This document shows positions 16,964 to 25,253 of a stretch of 41,904 bases of DNA, in pieces. The notes under the pieces were generated by a model. It saw only the letters and a list, made by a program, of their open reading frames with translations. It was not told where the DNA came from and did not search any database. The stretch spans positions 1 through 41,904 of the IMG/VR virus record IMGVR_UViG_3300017963_000422, one strand, 5' to 3'. Position numbers and translations under genes: made by a program. Within the stretch, counting starts at the first letter, position 1; each line of letters opens with the position of its first letter. Source of the DNA: a virus.

Positions 16964-16964
16964 A

Positions 16965-17198
16965 TCAATACACCCTCCCCTCCACATACTCAGGCGGGTC
17001 GGTTGCGCTGATTATCTTGCCGCCCAGTGCTTTGCACGCCATTTCTGCAAGGGTGTAGTCAGGCCAGGGGGTGTAATTAACCAAAAGCCTATCAGAGAAA
17101 AGTGTAATAAGCCTGCGAAGTCTTTTATCACTAGCAACCCATCGGTTCAACAGTATAGTTGCTTCCCCTTCACCAAGCGAAATCGTTACTGCCATCAC
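16965..17198 (-). CDS. Hypothetical protein (77 aa)
   Basis: A small protein with a beta-strand start (MAVTISLGEGEATILLNRWV), a basic middle and a helical LAEMACKALGGKIIS segment. It overlaps the MuF gene stop by 4 nt. Its second half resembles a short substrate-binding fold of the DUF-type small phage proteins, but I cannot name the family. Confidence 0.65.
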   Translation of the reverse strand: MMAVTISLGEGEATILLNRWVASDKRLRRLITLFSDRLLVNYTPWPDYTLAEMACKALGGKIISATDPPEYVEGRVY

Positions 17199-18904
17199 TC
17201 TAGCCCCCAGAGAGTCTCGACCATGAAGTTAAAGTATTCGGGGTCTTTTGTAGCTAGATCTAGCGGCTTTTCGTATATATATTGAATACCTGAGCTGATA
17301 ATCTCTGTAGCCTTATCATTCTCGTAGATTTTCCCCATGTACGGGTCAAGAAACTTGTCTTTTTTCGCGAGTTCACTGGTACGGTAACTATTGCTAAGAT
17401 TCGCTAACTTCACGGCCCGCTCACCCTTTGTCCTGGCTTTGAGAAATTCAAGTGCCGCCTCTCTAACTTGCTGATTATTCTCTTCTAGCCAGTGTCCCAG
17501 TTCATGTGCTACTGTTGAGCTTTTAGAAGAACGGCTCACATATATTACATGCTGCTCATAACAAGCACGGATTCCAGGCTTTAGAGTATACTGCTCCACT
17601 GTCCCACCTTGGGGCCAAACGCCCTCGGAAATATATCTACTGAACTCACGCACTTCTTTTTCTGTCCACTTAGTAACCTCTTTCCAGTCTTCGCCCCTAT
17701 TCAGTGCAGCTATTCTATTCACCTTTACATTGAAATCTACTCCAGATTTAGCCCCGGCGCGATTAATCTGTAAGATTTCATGTATTTTCCCCTTTAACTC
17801 CTTTCGCATTTGTCCAGCTTTTTCCTGCTGTGCCAATAAGTGATCCATTATGTCATCAAAGGCACTTTCATTTCCTGCCTTATATGCTTCTGCCGCCCTC
17901 AACTGAATAGCTTCAAATTCTCTTTCAATACCAGCTATCGCTGATTCATTAGCTTCCGCTGTTGCTATAACCTCCTGCCTGACTTCCTCCGCCGTCTTCT
18001 GCACAGCCACTTCCTTCACTATCGGCAGTAGGGAACACCTACCTAATGGATGAAGGGGCGGATGCTGTACCTCTTCATAATCAAAGACCATCGTCCCGCC
18101 ATCTTCCAAACTCAGCCTGTCACCATGCTCAAAAAACGCCTGTCCCAAGCCCATTGTCGTGCCGTGCATATTAGCACAGAAAGCACACGCATCAGCCGCA
18201 GCGTGCCATTCCTTGCCCTCTATGACCCCGCTCTGTATCCATGCCTCCTCTGCACCTGCGTTAGCCCCCCAAATCGTCTCTGTACGGGCTATGCGCTCTG
18301 CACGGTACTTGCTCATGTCATCAAAGGTGTCCTGCACCCTGCGGCGTATATCGGGTATGCCTTCACCAGCAGCAGATCCCTCAGCCAACGTCGCCCGAAG
18401 CTTACGCATGGTTTCGTCTGATACAGTGAAGCTCATCTTGTTTGTCCGCTCACGGATCTGCCTCTCTACACGCGGATTTGTCACCTTGAACGATATGCCT
18501 GCTGCAAATTCCTTCATCTCGGCTTCCCCAGTCTGCTTGACGGCATCAGTGACGTGTATGCCTGCCAGTGTCTCTAGCTCCTCGCGCCAGGCTTCACGGT
18601 CATTCTGGTACAGTTCCAACAGGTCTTTGCATATCCGCTTGCTGTGTGCTTTCACTACGGTCACGTCTGCATCCATGAACACCTGGTCAGGCATGGTTTC
18701 CAGTATAGCATCGCACTGCCGCTTGAAGTATTTTCTCAACGCAGCCTTGAACTTGCGCTCCGTCTTGCCAGCCCGGTCTATCATCCGCTCATGTCGGGCT
18801 TCTGCGCTTTCGGCTTTCTCCTGCTTCAGTTGTACTATCATTGCTTGAGCGCAAGCCTCAACGAAGATGGTTTTGTTTAGGAGTGATAGGCGGTGACGGT
18901 TCAT
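17195..18904 (-). CDS. MuF-like minor head protein fused to an HExxH metallopeptidase-like domain (569 aa)
   Basis: Residues about 140-300 match the MuF/SPP1 gp7 head-morphogenesis pattern: RAERIARTETIWGANAGAEE, KEWHAAADACAFCANMHGTT, and HPPLHPLGRCSLLPI near residue 290. Such proteins sit at the portal. After a long coiled-coil linker (300-380) there is a second domain (about 390-569) with HELGH (467-471) and a downstream TEIIS containing Glu534. Together these look like the metal ligands of a gluzincin-type peptidase; the ending ATKDPEYFNFMVETLWG also recurs in such fusions as I remember them. MuF proteins of temperate phages are known to carry C-terminal toxin or enzyme domains delivered with the head. 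Whether this one processes capsid proteins or acts on the host is open. The gene lies two small genes after the portal, as expected. Confidence 0.85.
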   Translation of the reverse strand: MNRHRLSLLNKTIFVEACAQAMIVQLKQEKAESAEARHERMIDRAGKTERKFKAALRKYFKRQCDAILETMPDQVFMDADVTVVKAHSKRICKDLLELYQNDREAWREELETLAGIHVTDAVKQTGEAEMKEFAAGISFKVTNPRVERQIRERTNKMSFTVSDETMRKLRATLAEGSAAGEGIPDIRRRVQDTFDDMSKYRAERIARTETIWGANAGAEEAWIQSGVIEGKEWHAAADACAFCANMHGTTMGLGQAFFEHGDRLSLEDGGTMVFDYEEVQHPPLHPLGRCSLLPIVKEVAVQKTAEEVRQEVIATAEANESAIAGIEREFEAIQLRAAEAYKAGNESAFDDIMDHLLAQQEKAGQMRKELKGKIHEILQINRAGAKSGVDFNVKVNRIAALNRGEDWKEVTKWTEKEVREFSRYISEGVWPQGGTVEQYTLKPGIRACYEQHVIYVSRSSKSSTVAHELGHWLEENNQQVREAALEFLKARTKGERAVKLANLSNSYRTSELAKKDKFLDPYMGKIYENDKATEIISSGIQYIYEKPLDLATKDPEYFNFMVETLWGLE

Positions 18905-19146
18905 GATTCCCCATCTAAGGTGTTAGTTATCCCTTTCTGTATATGCTCAAATAACTGTTTTTTCACATTATTTGACAGGCCTTTAATATCTACTTTCCAA
19001 TCCTGGAGTTGTTCGCTAAAAAACGGAAGTGCATGTGGCTCTCCATCTCCATTCAGATATACACCGCTAATATATATATTATATGCAATTAACTCTGCTC
19101 CAGAATCTACTTTACTAGCGATTTGTTTACAACGTTCTACATCCAT
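18901..19146 (-). CDS. Hypothetical protein (81 aa)
   Basis: It overlaps the MuF gene by 4 nt and the upstream small gene by 20 nt. It opens MDVERCKQIASKVDSGAELI and has a beta-strand centre (IYISGVYLNGDGEPHALPFF) and a helical C-terminus. No family was recognised. Position between portal and MuF suggests a role in head assembly or simply an accessory insertion. Confidence 0.65.
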   Translation of the reverse strand: MDVERCKQIASKVDSGAELIAYNIYISGVYLNGDGEPHALPFFSEQLQDWKVDIKGLSNNVKKQLFEHIQKGITNTLDGES

Positions 19147-19363
19147 CAGCTTCCCCTTTCAACATGCTATCCGCCCACGCTTCCAGCGCATTCAGTCTTT
19201 CCTCTGTAAATATCTCTTTTGCTTGTTCCCATTGTGCAGCTATTTCTTCGTTTGATAGCCTTAGTGGTTCCAGGCGGGCGTCTCCTATACCTAGTACCTC
19301 TGCTTTATATATTGCCTTCACAAAGTCAGCCATGTCTTTGAAGCCGCACTTATCTTCATCCAT
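19127..19363 (-). CDS. Hypothetical helical protein (78 aa)
   Basis: The start at 19363 (MDEDKCGFKDMADFVKAIYK) is preferred because AAGGA lies 5 nt upstream and the longer frame would run through the membrane-protein gene. The product is helical and acidic (SNEEIAAQWEQAKEIFTEER), with no recognised motif. Confidence 0.62.
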   Translation of the reverse strand: MDEDKCGFKDMADFVKAIYKAEVLGIGDARLEPLRLSNEEIAAQWEQAKEIFTEERLNALEAWADSMLKGEADGCRTL

Positions 19364-19371
19364 AAGATTCC

Positions 19372-19584
19372 TTATGCCTTTGGGTTGAATGATTGTAACA
19401 CCAGTATTATTGTTCCTGTTATACACAGAATCCCACCAAAAGCCCGATATAGTATTACATGGATTGCTATAGCATTCTCATAATACCATCTGGCAAGTCT
19501 ATTGTTCATAGTCAGTGGCATGAGAAAAAGGAAAATAAGCCCCAGTATCAATACCAATACACCATAACTTTTGCCATCCATCAA
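19372..19584 (-). CDS. Small membrane protein with two transmembrane segments (70 aa)
   Basis: Two hydrophobic helices are evident: residues about 8-26 (VLVLILGLIFLFLMPLTM) and about 41-65 (HVILYRAFGGILCITGTIIL). They are separated by a short polar loop with NNRLARWYYEN. It could be a holin-like or superinfection-exclusion protein, but nothing specific shows this. It lies between the portal and small head-block genes, an odd place for a membrane protein. Confidence 0.65.
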   Translation of the reverse strand: MMDGKSYGVLVLILGLIFLFLMPLTMNNRLARWYYENAIAIHVILYRAFGGILCITGTIILVLQSFNPKA

Positions 19585-19593
19585 CTTCTCCTT

Positions 19594-20982
19594 TCAGTTC
19601 CACATCTCTTTAGCCCGCGCCATAACCTCTCGCGCCATCTCTGTCAGTTCCTCTTCGCCCATGCCCGCTAGCGCCATAGGTGTGACGTTGCCCTGCGGCA
19701 GAAACACGTCACCATCGTCCACTGTATCAAAGTCATTGTATTCCCTGCCCTCGTTCTGCGTTATCAAACCAAGCTTCGTCCATATCTCCGTCTCCTTCAA
19801 CCTTAACTCCCTGTCTTTCGGCACAGGATTCTCATGTAGCATGAACAAATGTTCGTCATATCGTGGACACAATTTCTCTGTTAGCTTCTGGTCTATGCGC
19901 TTGCAATAGGGCTGCACAGCAAACTTGGCATGTTGATATGTCCCTGTCTCCGCTACCGCCCTGTTGCTGGCTTCCATTGTAGCGTAGGATATAGGTACAC
20001 GGAATGCCGCATATATCTCCTCCCTGACCCATCGGCGGCCGCCCATGTAACTCATGTCGCGGGGCTTAGTTCCGAGTTCATATACTTCATCAAGTATCTC
20101 ATTAGAGAAATACCCAGGCTTTCCTACGTTACCCGTACCACCATGAATCTTCCTCATGGTAGCCTCAACCTGTGCCTTCTGATCCTTATTCAGTGACTTC
20201 TTCAGCTTCCAGATGATGTCCGGCCTGCCCATGTTCTTGAACATAGCTGACTCATACTGGTACATATCCTGCCAGACTGTCTGCGCCTCTAGTGCGCCCA
20301 TGATGCTGCCTATGCCGTAGAATTCATTGAGTGGCGATGGGCAATAGAAGTGGATTATCTCTTCCTCTTCAAACGTGATCTCTTCGTTGCCCCGCTTGTA
20401 TATGTACCGCGCCACGCCCTTCTTCTTATCAGGTACGGGCTTCATCCACTGCGGCTGCACCATCCATATCTCCTGCGGTATACTTTGTCCGCCTACATCA
20501 CCGTTTTGCAAATACCAGTAGGCATTGCCTGTCAGTTCCAGGAACAGTACTGTCAACTCAAACAGGTCATAACCATTCATGAACGGATTGACCTTTATGA
20601 GCAAGTCCAGCATAGGATGATCGGTTATCTCTTCTACATCATCTGACTTGCGCCTGTAGCTCTGAAGAAAATTCTGCTTGTGTATGTATTCCAACTGTGC
20701 CTTTGTTACTGGCTTCGTGTCAACGAAGCTATACTTCTTGTCCCTCTTGTTTTTGCCCACGTATAGATTCCAGGGCACGTCTGCCACGGCTGATGAGTTT
20801 ATTCTGCTACAGTCAAAGACCGCACCCCTGAACATCTTTAACTGCGCTGCAAAGTCGGTCGGCTGTACCTTGCCATGCTTCTGCTCCCAGCCCGACATGC
20901 CCATGAAGCTCAAGTCCCTGCTTATTCCCTTTCCTACGCTGATCCACGGAAACCCCTGCTTGCGCTCTACGTATAGCGCCAT
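19594..20982 (-). CDS. Portal protein, HK97-type (462 aa)
   Basis: The portal forms the dodecameric ring through which DNA is packaged. The family pattern is visible: VADVPWNLYVGKN, DHPMLDLLIKVNPFMNGYDL, ELTGNAYWYLQNGD, EEIIHFYCPSPLNEFYGIGS, and AAFRVPISYATMEASNRAVAE. The length is normal. A GTG at 20991 is in frame, but the ATG at 20982 (MALYVERKQG) has the better-placed AGGA. The gene follows the large terminase subunit directly, as in most HK97-like genomes. Confidence 0.93.
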   Translation of the reverse strand: MALYVERKQGFPWISVGKGISRDLSFMGMSGWEQKHGKVQPTDFAAQLKMFRGAVFDCSRINSSAVADVPWNLYVGKNKRDKKYSFVDTKPVTKAQLEYIHKQNFLQSYRRKSDDVEEITDHPMLDLLIKVNPFMNGYDLFELTVLFLELTGNAYWYLQNGDVGGQSIPQEIWMVQPQWMKPVPDKKKGVARYIYKRGNEEITFEEEEIIHFYCPSPLNEFYGIGSIMGALEAQTVWQDMYQYESAMFKNMGRPDIIWKLKKSLNKDQKAQVEATMRKIHGGTGNVGKPGYFSNEILDEVYELGTKPRDMSYMGGRRWVREEIYAAFRVPISYATMEASNRAVAETGTYQHAKFAVQPYCKRIDQKLTEKLCPRYDEHLFMLHENPVPKDRELRLKETEIWTKLGLITQNEGREYNDFDTVDDGDVFLPQGNVTPMALAGMGEEELTEMAREVMARAKEMWN

Positions 20983-20994
20983 TAACAACACATC

Positions 20995-22353
20995 CTAATC
21001 TATCGCTCCGCCTATGAATTCACCTATATCTGCATTTTGTATAGAGTATACCCCTGAATCACCCTGATCTGGCGACCGCTTGAGACGTTTCTTTGTCTCT
21101 TCTTTGCGTTCCATCTGGTATTGTCCCTTGCTGGTGTACTTGTATTGCGGCGCAGTCAGGTCAGCCATGAGATCTGTATCATCAGGGATCTTCCCATATT
21201 CAAGCCAGTCCTTCATACTGAACCACATCTCAGTTCTTATGTTAGCATAGCGTTCAGACTCTATCGCTGCTTCGGCGCTATTGATGGCGAATGCAGGATA
21301 GCCAAGCTCCCTGCACCTGTCAAATACACCAGCCCCTACACCTATTACGTCTATATTGATATTCCTGTACTTGTCCTTGTGATGCAATACCCCTATCCTG
21401 CCCACTATCTCCATCGTGTCACGCGTGTTCATGGTCTCCTGGTTTAGTATGACTGCTCCCCGACGCCGGGTCAGCACCGTCAGGTCGCCGCCCCCCCTCG
21501 CCACGTCTACAGATAGGGCTATATCACCAATCGCTGCTACCTCTCGCTTTGCCGCCGCTTCACATGCTGCTAGTGAGATAATCTGGTTGCCTCCTGCTTC
21601 TGGGAAATTCGCCTCAGCTTTGGATACGAACATGGGCGATCCCTCGCCCCATTTGTTCCGTTTATCATCTACCCATTCAGGATTTATCAGGTTTCTTGCC
21701 ACATGCTCAGGCACTTTTTCATCTGTGAAGTTCGGCGTTGCTGTATATGGAATATGGAACTTCTCGAATGTCGGATCCCTGAAGTCATTGTAGAAATGTC
21801 CTGCCTGCTCTATGGGATTTCCTATCTTCAGCAAATGAAAGTCTCCAGATGCCTCTAATGTTTCTGCGCCTTCTACCACATCTTCACGCACGCCAGGGGC
21901 CTCGTCAAACACAACCAATACATGCTCCTGGTGGAAGCCCTGGAAGTTGACAGCCTCTTTGGGTGATATACCCAACGCAAACCAGTCAGAATCTACTTCC
22001 AGGCGAGTCGTTAGGCATCTGGCCTCGGTCTTTCCCGCTAGATGTTTATTGAAAAGCGAATTAAGTTCCGACCATAACAGATCCCGTACTTGATACCATG
22101 TTGGCGCAGTGGTGATTATCTTCGATGGATAACGTAGAAACAGAAAAGCTAAAATGGCTACAGCCGCAACAAATGTCTTACCAGCGCTGTTGCATGAACG
22201 TACAACAGTCTTCCTGTTACGAAATGTAGAATCCAATATATCGCATTGCATTGACCACAGAAATTCGGTAAGGACATCATATACCCATGCTACTGGATCA
22301 TTGATATAGGCATTGCCATAGGCAATCTCTTTGTCAATCGCCTGAATTGTCAT
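20995..22353 (-). CDS. terL: Terminase large subunit (452 aa)
   Basis: TerL is the packaging motor. The ATPase domain shows Walker A SCNSAGKT (residues 53-60), Walker B VLVVFDE (145-151) and a coupling-type LLKIGNP (about 174-180). The nuclease domain has the RNase H-like acidic residues: Asp283 in SVDVARGGGD, Asp335 in NIDVIGVGAG, and the C-terminal SPDQGDS near 427-433. The length fits the family. It overlaps the small subunit by 20 nt and ends 12 nt before the portal start. Confidence 0.94.
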   Translation of the reverse strand: MTIQAIDKEIAYGNAYINDPVAWVYDVLTEFLWSMQCDILDSTFRNRKTVVRSCNSAGKTFVAAVAILAFLFLRYPSKIITTAPTWYQVRDLLWSELNSLFNKHLAGKTEARCLTTRLEVDSDWFALGISPKEAVNFQGFHQEHVLVVFDEAPGVREDVVEGAETLEASGDFHLLKIGNPIEQAGHFYNDFRDPTFEKFHIPYTATPNFTDEKVPEHVARNLINPEWVDDKRNKWGEGSPMFVSKAEANFPEAGGNQIISLAACEAAAKREVAAIGDIALSVDVARGGGDLTVLTRRRGAVILNQETMNTRDTMEIVGRIGVLHHKDKYRNINIDVIGVGAGVFDRCRELGYPAFAINSAEAAIESERYANIRTEMWFSMKDWLEYGKIPDDTDLMADLTAPQYKYTSKGQYQMERKEETKKRLKRSPDQGDSGVYSIQNADIGEFIGGAID

Positions 22354-22768
22354 TCCGATCCTCTAGTCGTTTATAGGCTTTTTTTATAATGCCTTCCAGC
22401 GTCAACTTCACTTCACCGCTGTGCTTGATTTTCTCTTCAGCCTTCAGCCCTGTTCTGTCCAGCACATCCTTGATAGCATCTAGCTTTACCTTGTCTTCCG
22501 GCTTCGCATCCCTGACCAGCTTGTGTTGTTCGATAATAGCTTCGCTGCGTATCCTGTCCAGACGCAGCTTGTCAATGGCTTCCTGTTCACCCATGCGCTC
22601 CTTTATTTCCGCCTGAATCTGATCATTTCTAAACAAGCGACTGGCTAATGTGTAAGCCGTCGCGTCTGTTTTCGGCTCATATCCAGCATCCTTATAGGCA
22701 GATATTAGCGTCTTGCCTTCGAGTATGCCCTGTATAAATTTTTTATGTCTTGCATCTGCACTAGCCAT
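22334..22768 (-). CDS. terS: Terminase small subunit (144 aa)
   Basis: TerS recognises the packaging site and regulates TerL. The N-terminal KFIQGILEGKTLISAYKDAG is a typical helix-turn-helix opening of the Terminase_2 family, followed by SRLFRNDQIQAEIKERM and a helical oligomerisation region (RIRSEAIIEQHKLVRDAKPE). The length and position directly before terL fit. The start has no strong ribosome binding site. Confidence 0.88.
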   Translation of the reverse strand: MASADARHKKFIQGILEGKTLISAYKDAGYEPKTDATAYTLASRLFRNDQIQAEIKERMGEQEAIDKLRLDRIRSEAIIEQHKLVRDAKPEDKVKLDAIKDVLDRTGLKAEEKIKHSGEVKLTLEGIIKKAYKRLEDRNDNSGD

Positions 22769-22789
22769 ATCACATCAATTCCTGCCATG

Positions 22790-23450
22790 CTATCCTGCTG
22801 CTACTTGTTCTATATCATCCAAGTCTTCTACCAGGTTTCCATTTTTATCTCTCAAAACCATACCATAGTTATTGACTTCACCTGTTGGCACATAGTCATC
22901 TCGATATTCAAGCCTGTTATTCTTAAACGGCCTGTAATCTACTTGGTGATGCCATCTGTTATAGCGCCATACTATCTTGACTACATCAGGATGCGCCTCT
23001 TGCAATTCCTGTGCAAATTGCAGACGCTTATCTGTTTGCTTGTAGTAGTCAGTCATGCCACCCTTTGCATTCCGGCGATATAAAGGTTTTTGAATCTCTC
23101 AACGAAATCCTCTATTACTCGCAAAAAAGTTCCTGACTTGACCGTATACATATTATTTTTATGCAAACGATAAAAATTATTGATATTATCATCCATCGTC
23201 CAGAAATAGGGAGTTTTCACCTCATTCTGTGCATAATCCCAAATCCAATTACGGGTTACTGTCAAGCCCTCATTCTGATGCGGTAGAACTAAAAGTTTTT
23301 TGGGATCTATGACCTTGGCATAATTCTTGTACTCTTGCTTTTCAATCACTGCCGTATAGGGAACACCTATATTCTCTAACACACGAATGGTACAAAATGC
23401 TTATAACGGCCCTTTGTCGGTATAAAAATCGGGTATTTAGGATTCATCAT
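22790..23450 (-). pseudogene. Broken TET-associated glycosyltransferase (TAGT-like)
   Basis: Three pieces in different frames together resemble a TET-associated DNA glycosyltransferase. Piece 1 starts at 23450/23447 overlapping the parB-like stop and reads YPIFIPTKGRYKHF before a frameshift. Piece 2 (GTG at 23382 to 23053) reads TIRVLENIGVPYTAVIEKQE, VTRNWIWDYAQNE, the acidic FWTMDDNINNF motif and LYIAGMQ. Piece 3 (from about 23065 to 22790) reads KGGMTDYYK, LQFAQELQEAHPDVVKIVWR and WHHQVDYRPFKNNRL. In intact members roughly 100 residues lie between the AGM and KGG segments; here they are missing and the frame changes at the junction. In phages these enzymes are proposed to glycosylate hydroxymethylated pyrimidines. 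The conserved motifs suggest loss was recent. The reading depends on remembered family patterns. Confidence 0.75.
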
Positions 23451-24057
23451 CAACGTATCCAAATTTTTTATTTTCTAACTTGGGAAACCAAACGTACTTC
23501 GTTCTCTCTGTAATCTTTTGCCCTATCAAGTTTGCAAATTTATCTATATCATCTGATGTCTGGAAATGTACTTTTATTGTCTTGTATGCTCCGGCATCTT
23601 CTTGTTCAAACCCAGGCATATTTTCCCAGAATTCACTGGGATTTTGCAGCTTCCCCGTATCCTCAACCTTAAACCCCACATCCTCCAGCTTCACGTCCAA
23701 TGCCTGCAATTCCACCAGTTCCAGGTCAAGCTTGCTGTTTATCCACGGTGATTCATTGCTCTTGTTATCCGCTATCCGTAATGCCTTCACCTGCGCCTCA
23801 GTCAAGTCCTCACGGAATACGCATGGAACCGTAGTCTCCCCAAGCAGCTTCGCAGATTCAAGCCTGCAATGCCCGAAGATAATCTCGTTGTTCTTGTCAA
23901 GGCATATCGGCTGCGTCCAGCCATAGGTCTGTAGCAGGTGCGCCACGAACTCTATCTGCTCTTGGCCGTGCGCCTTCGGGTTGCGCGGGTATGGCTGGAT
24001 GTCGTCTATGGGTACTTCCTGCCAGTCTAGTTTTCGGGGGATGTTGCTGTCAGTCAT
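23437..24057 (-). CDS. ParB-like domain protein (206 aa)
   Basis: Residues about 14-100 are a ParB/sulfiredoxin-fold domain: VPIDDIQPYPRNPKAH, then the signature FGHCRLESAKLLG and an AQVKALRIADNKSNE segment. The last 60 residues form a second domain (TIKVHFQTSDDIDKFANLIG, ERTKYVWFPKLENKK) that I recall at the C-terminus of similar phage ParB proteins. Phage ParB domains are often linked to DNA modification enzymes, which fits the adjacent glycosyltransferase remnant and the ParB-methyltransferase at 26811-28172. Its biochemical activity is unknown; NTP binding or nicking is possible. Confidence 0.85.
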   Translation of the reverse strand: MTDSNIPRKLDWQEVPIDDIQPYPRNPKAHGQEQIEFVAHLLQTYGWTQPICLDKNNEIIFGHCRLESAKLLGETTVPCVFREDLTEAQVKALRIADNKSNESPWINSKLDLELVELQALDVKLEDVGFKVEDTGKLQNPSEFWENMPGFEQEDAGAYKTIKVHFQTSDDIDKFANLIGQKITERTKYVWFPKLENKKFGYVDDES

Positions 24058-24074
24058 AAGTCACCTTCATCAAG

Positions 24075-24109
24075 CCCGGCTGCGCCAACCAGCAGTCAGC
24101 GCAACCGGG
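24075..24109. repeat. GC-rich intergenic hairpin
   Basis: CCCGG-C-TGCGC (24075-24085) pairs with GCGC-A-ACCGGG (24099-24109): 10 of 11 base pairs with one mismatch and a 13-nt loop. It fills most of the gap between the 175-residue gene and the parB-like gene. There is no T run, so it is not a standard intrinsic terminator. The same CCCGG/TGCGC words recur at 41690-41714. Confidence 0.6.
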
Positions 24110-24132
24110 AAGGGAACAGTTAGTTGTCTATC

Positions 24133-24660
24133 TTACTCGTCTTTACCTAGAGCTTTTGCAACTATCGCAGCTACAGCATCATTAAATACGCTACTTCTCA
24201 CTATTTTCTCAACAGACCAGGTCTGCTCATCGACGTTCCATTGACGGTCAATAGCTAAATCAGCATGTCTAACGGCCTGCTTACCTACCATGTTAGCGGA
24301 TTCCAGGATGTCCTTCGTTCTCAGATTCCCGCTCTCTATAGCATTAGTTAATGCTATGAGGGAAGCGTTGCGCAGGGCTGCATCATGGGCCTGGTGATCT
24401 GAGATAAGCTTGTCAAAATGTACCCTGTTCTGGCGTGTGCCATCTAGCGAGACTTGCTGATATTCGTCAGCAGTCCGCTTGTTGTTTGCAAAGCGTAACC
24501 CAGAGCCTTCGATAAGCTCCTTTTGCAGCGTTTCTCCGCCGCCTATGTCCTCTATGTTATGCTGTGCCGTCAACAGCGTTTCATCAGCTGCGACACTATG
24601 GGTTTTCAACGCTTGCAATACTGCTTGTGTTATTAGTTCTGCGTCTTTGTCATCAAACAT
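24133..24660 (-). CDS. Hypothetical helical protein (175 aa)
   Basis: The sequence is helical with Ala/Asp/Gln-rich stretches (DDKDAELITQAVLQALKTH at the start, LRNASLIALTNAIESGNLRT in the middle, FNDAVAAIVAKALGKDE at the end). There are no Cys residues, membrane segments or enzyme motifs. A GGAGGATAAATT leader precedes the ATG. It could be an oligomeric head- or DNA-associated protein, but I do not recognise it. Confidence 0.7.
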   Translation of the reverse strand: MFDDKDAELITQAVLQALKTHSVAADETLLTAQHNIEDIGGGETLQKELIEGSGLRFANNKRTADEYQQVSLDGTRQNRVHFDKLISDHQAHDAALRNASLIALTNAIESGNLRTKDILESANMVGKQAVRHADLAIDRQWNVDEQTWSVEKIVRSSVFNDAVAAIVAKALGKDE

Positions 24661-24673
24661 AATTTATCCTCCA

Positions 24674-24853
24674 TTAGTTCTGTGAAACTGTTCCCTTGTC
24701 TTTAACCTCGTACAGCCGCCACCTCGCTGGTGCGTAGTAGCGGCAGTGCTTGTTCCCCTCGTCGTGTGTGCATGTGCGGCAGTTACCGAAGCCCTGAATG
24801 TGCGATTGTGATCGGAGTATCTGGTGAATGCACCTGACCTGGCTTAACGACAT
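24674..24853 (-). CDS. Small zinc-knuckle-like protein (59 aa)
   Basis: The ATG at 24853 follows the upstream stop within 6 nt, and GGGAGG lies about 10 nt before it. The product contains GFGNCRTCTHDEGNKHCRYY, a C-x2-C...H-x5-H/C set likely to bind zinc, then PARWRLYEV. A competing 24-residue reading from an ATG 4 nt upstream looks less convincing. The function is unknown. Confidence 0.62.
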   Translation of the reverse strand: MSLSQVRCIHQILRSQSHIQGFGNCRTCTHDEGNKHCRYYAPARWRLYEVKDKGTVSQN

Positions 24854-24856
24854 TCA

Positions 24857-25216
24857 TCAGTCACCTCCCGCTGGCACATAACCAGCTTCTATCATCGCTT
24901 CCGCAAGGGTATTGGTTCTGTCCCACTTCACTATCTCGTCATGCCTCGTAAACATCGAGTCGCCTTGACAATCCCAGACAGCATCATACTCTATCTTCAC
25001 AAAGCCATACTTTTCTCTCAGATAGTTGACTACTTCCCAGATAATGTCACCAAAGTCATGGAGAGAATCCTTTACTGCCTTCTTCTGCTTCACTATCGCA
25101 AGGGACGCCTCGATGATCATGGCGTCGAACTGCTCTTGTGTGAATAACTTGCTGTGCGTTAACTCGTATTGTGAACACCAATCATAGTCTGAGAAGCTTA
25201 CTTTGTAGAGATACAT
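24857..25216 (-). CDS. Hypothetical protein (119 aa)
   Basis: It opens MYLYKVSFSDYDWCSQYELT, has a helical middle (FDAMIIEASLAIVKQKKAVK) and ends with a region resembling small phage accessory proteins (LAEAMIEAGYVPAGGD). No catalytic or metal-binding motif is clear. It is followed without a gap by the zinc-knuckle gene. Confidence 0.7.
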   Translation of the reverse strand: MYLYKVSFSDYDWCSQYELTHSKLFTQEQFDAMIIEASLAIVKQKKAVKDSLHDFGDIIWEVVNYLREKYGFVKIEYDAVWDCQGDSMFTRHDEIVKWDRTNTLAEAMIEAGYVPAGGD

Positions 25217-25253
25217 TTACTTAACACCTGTTAGTTAATGTATATGTGCGCAT

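Noticed and set aside
19127-19426. The longer start for the 78-residue gene
   Set aside because: The extension lies within the membrane-protein gene and lacks a ribosome binding site, while the ATG at 19363 has AAGGA at proper spacing.
23053-23382. The central glycosyltransferase fragment as an intact small gene
   Set aside because: It starts at an internal GTG with no ribosome binding site, and its sequence continues in other frames on both sides, so it is a fragment.
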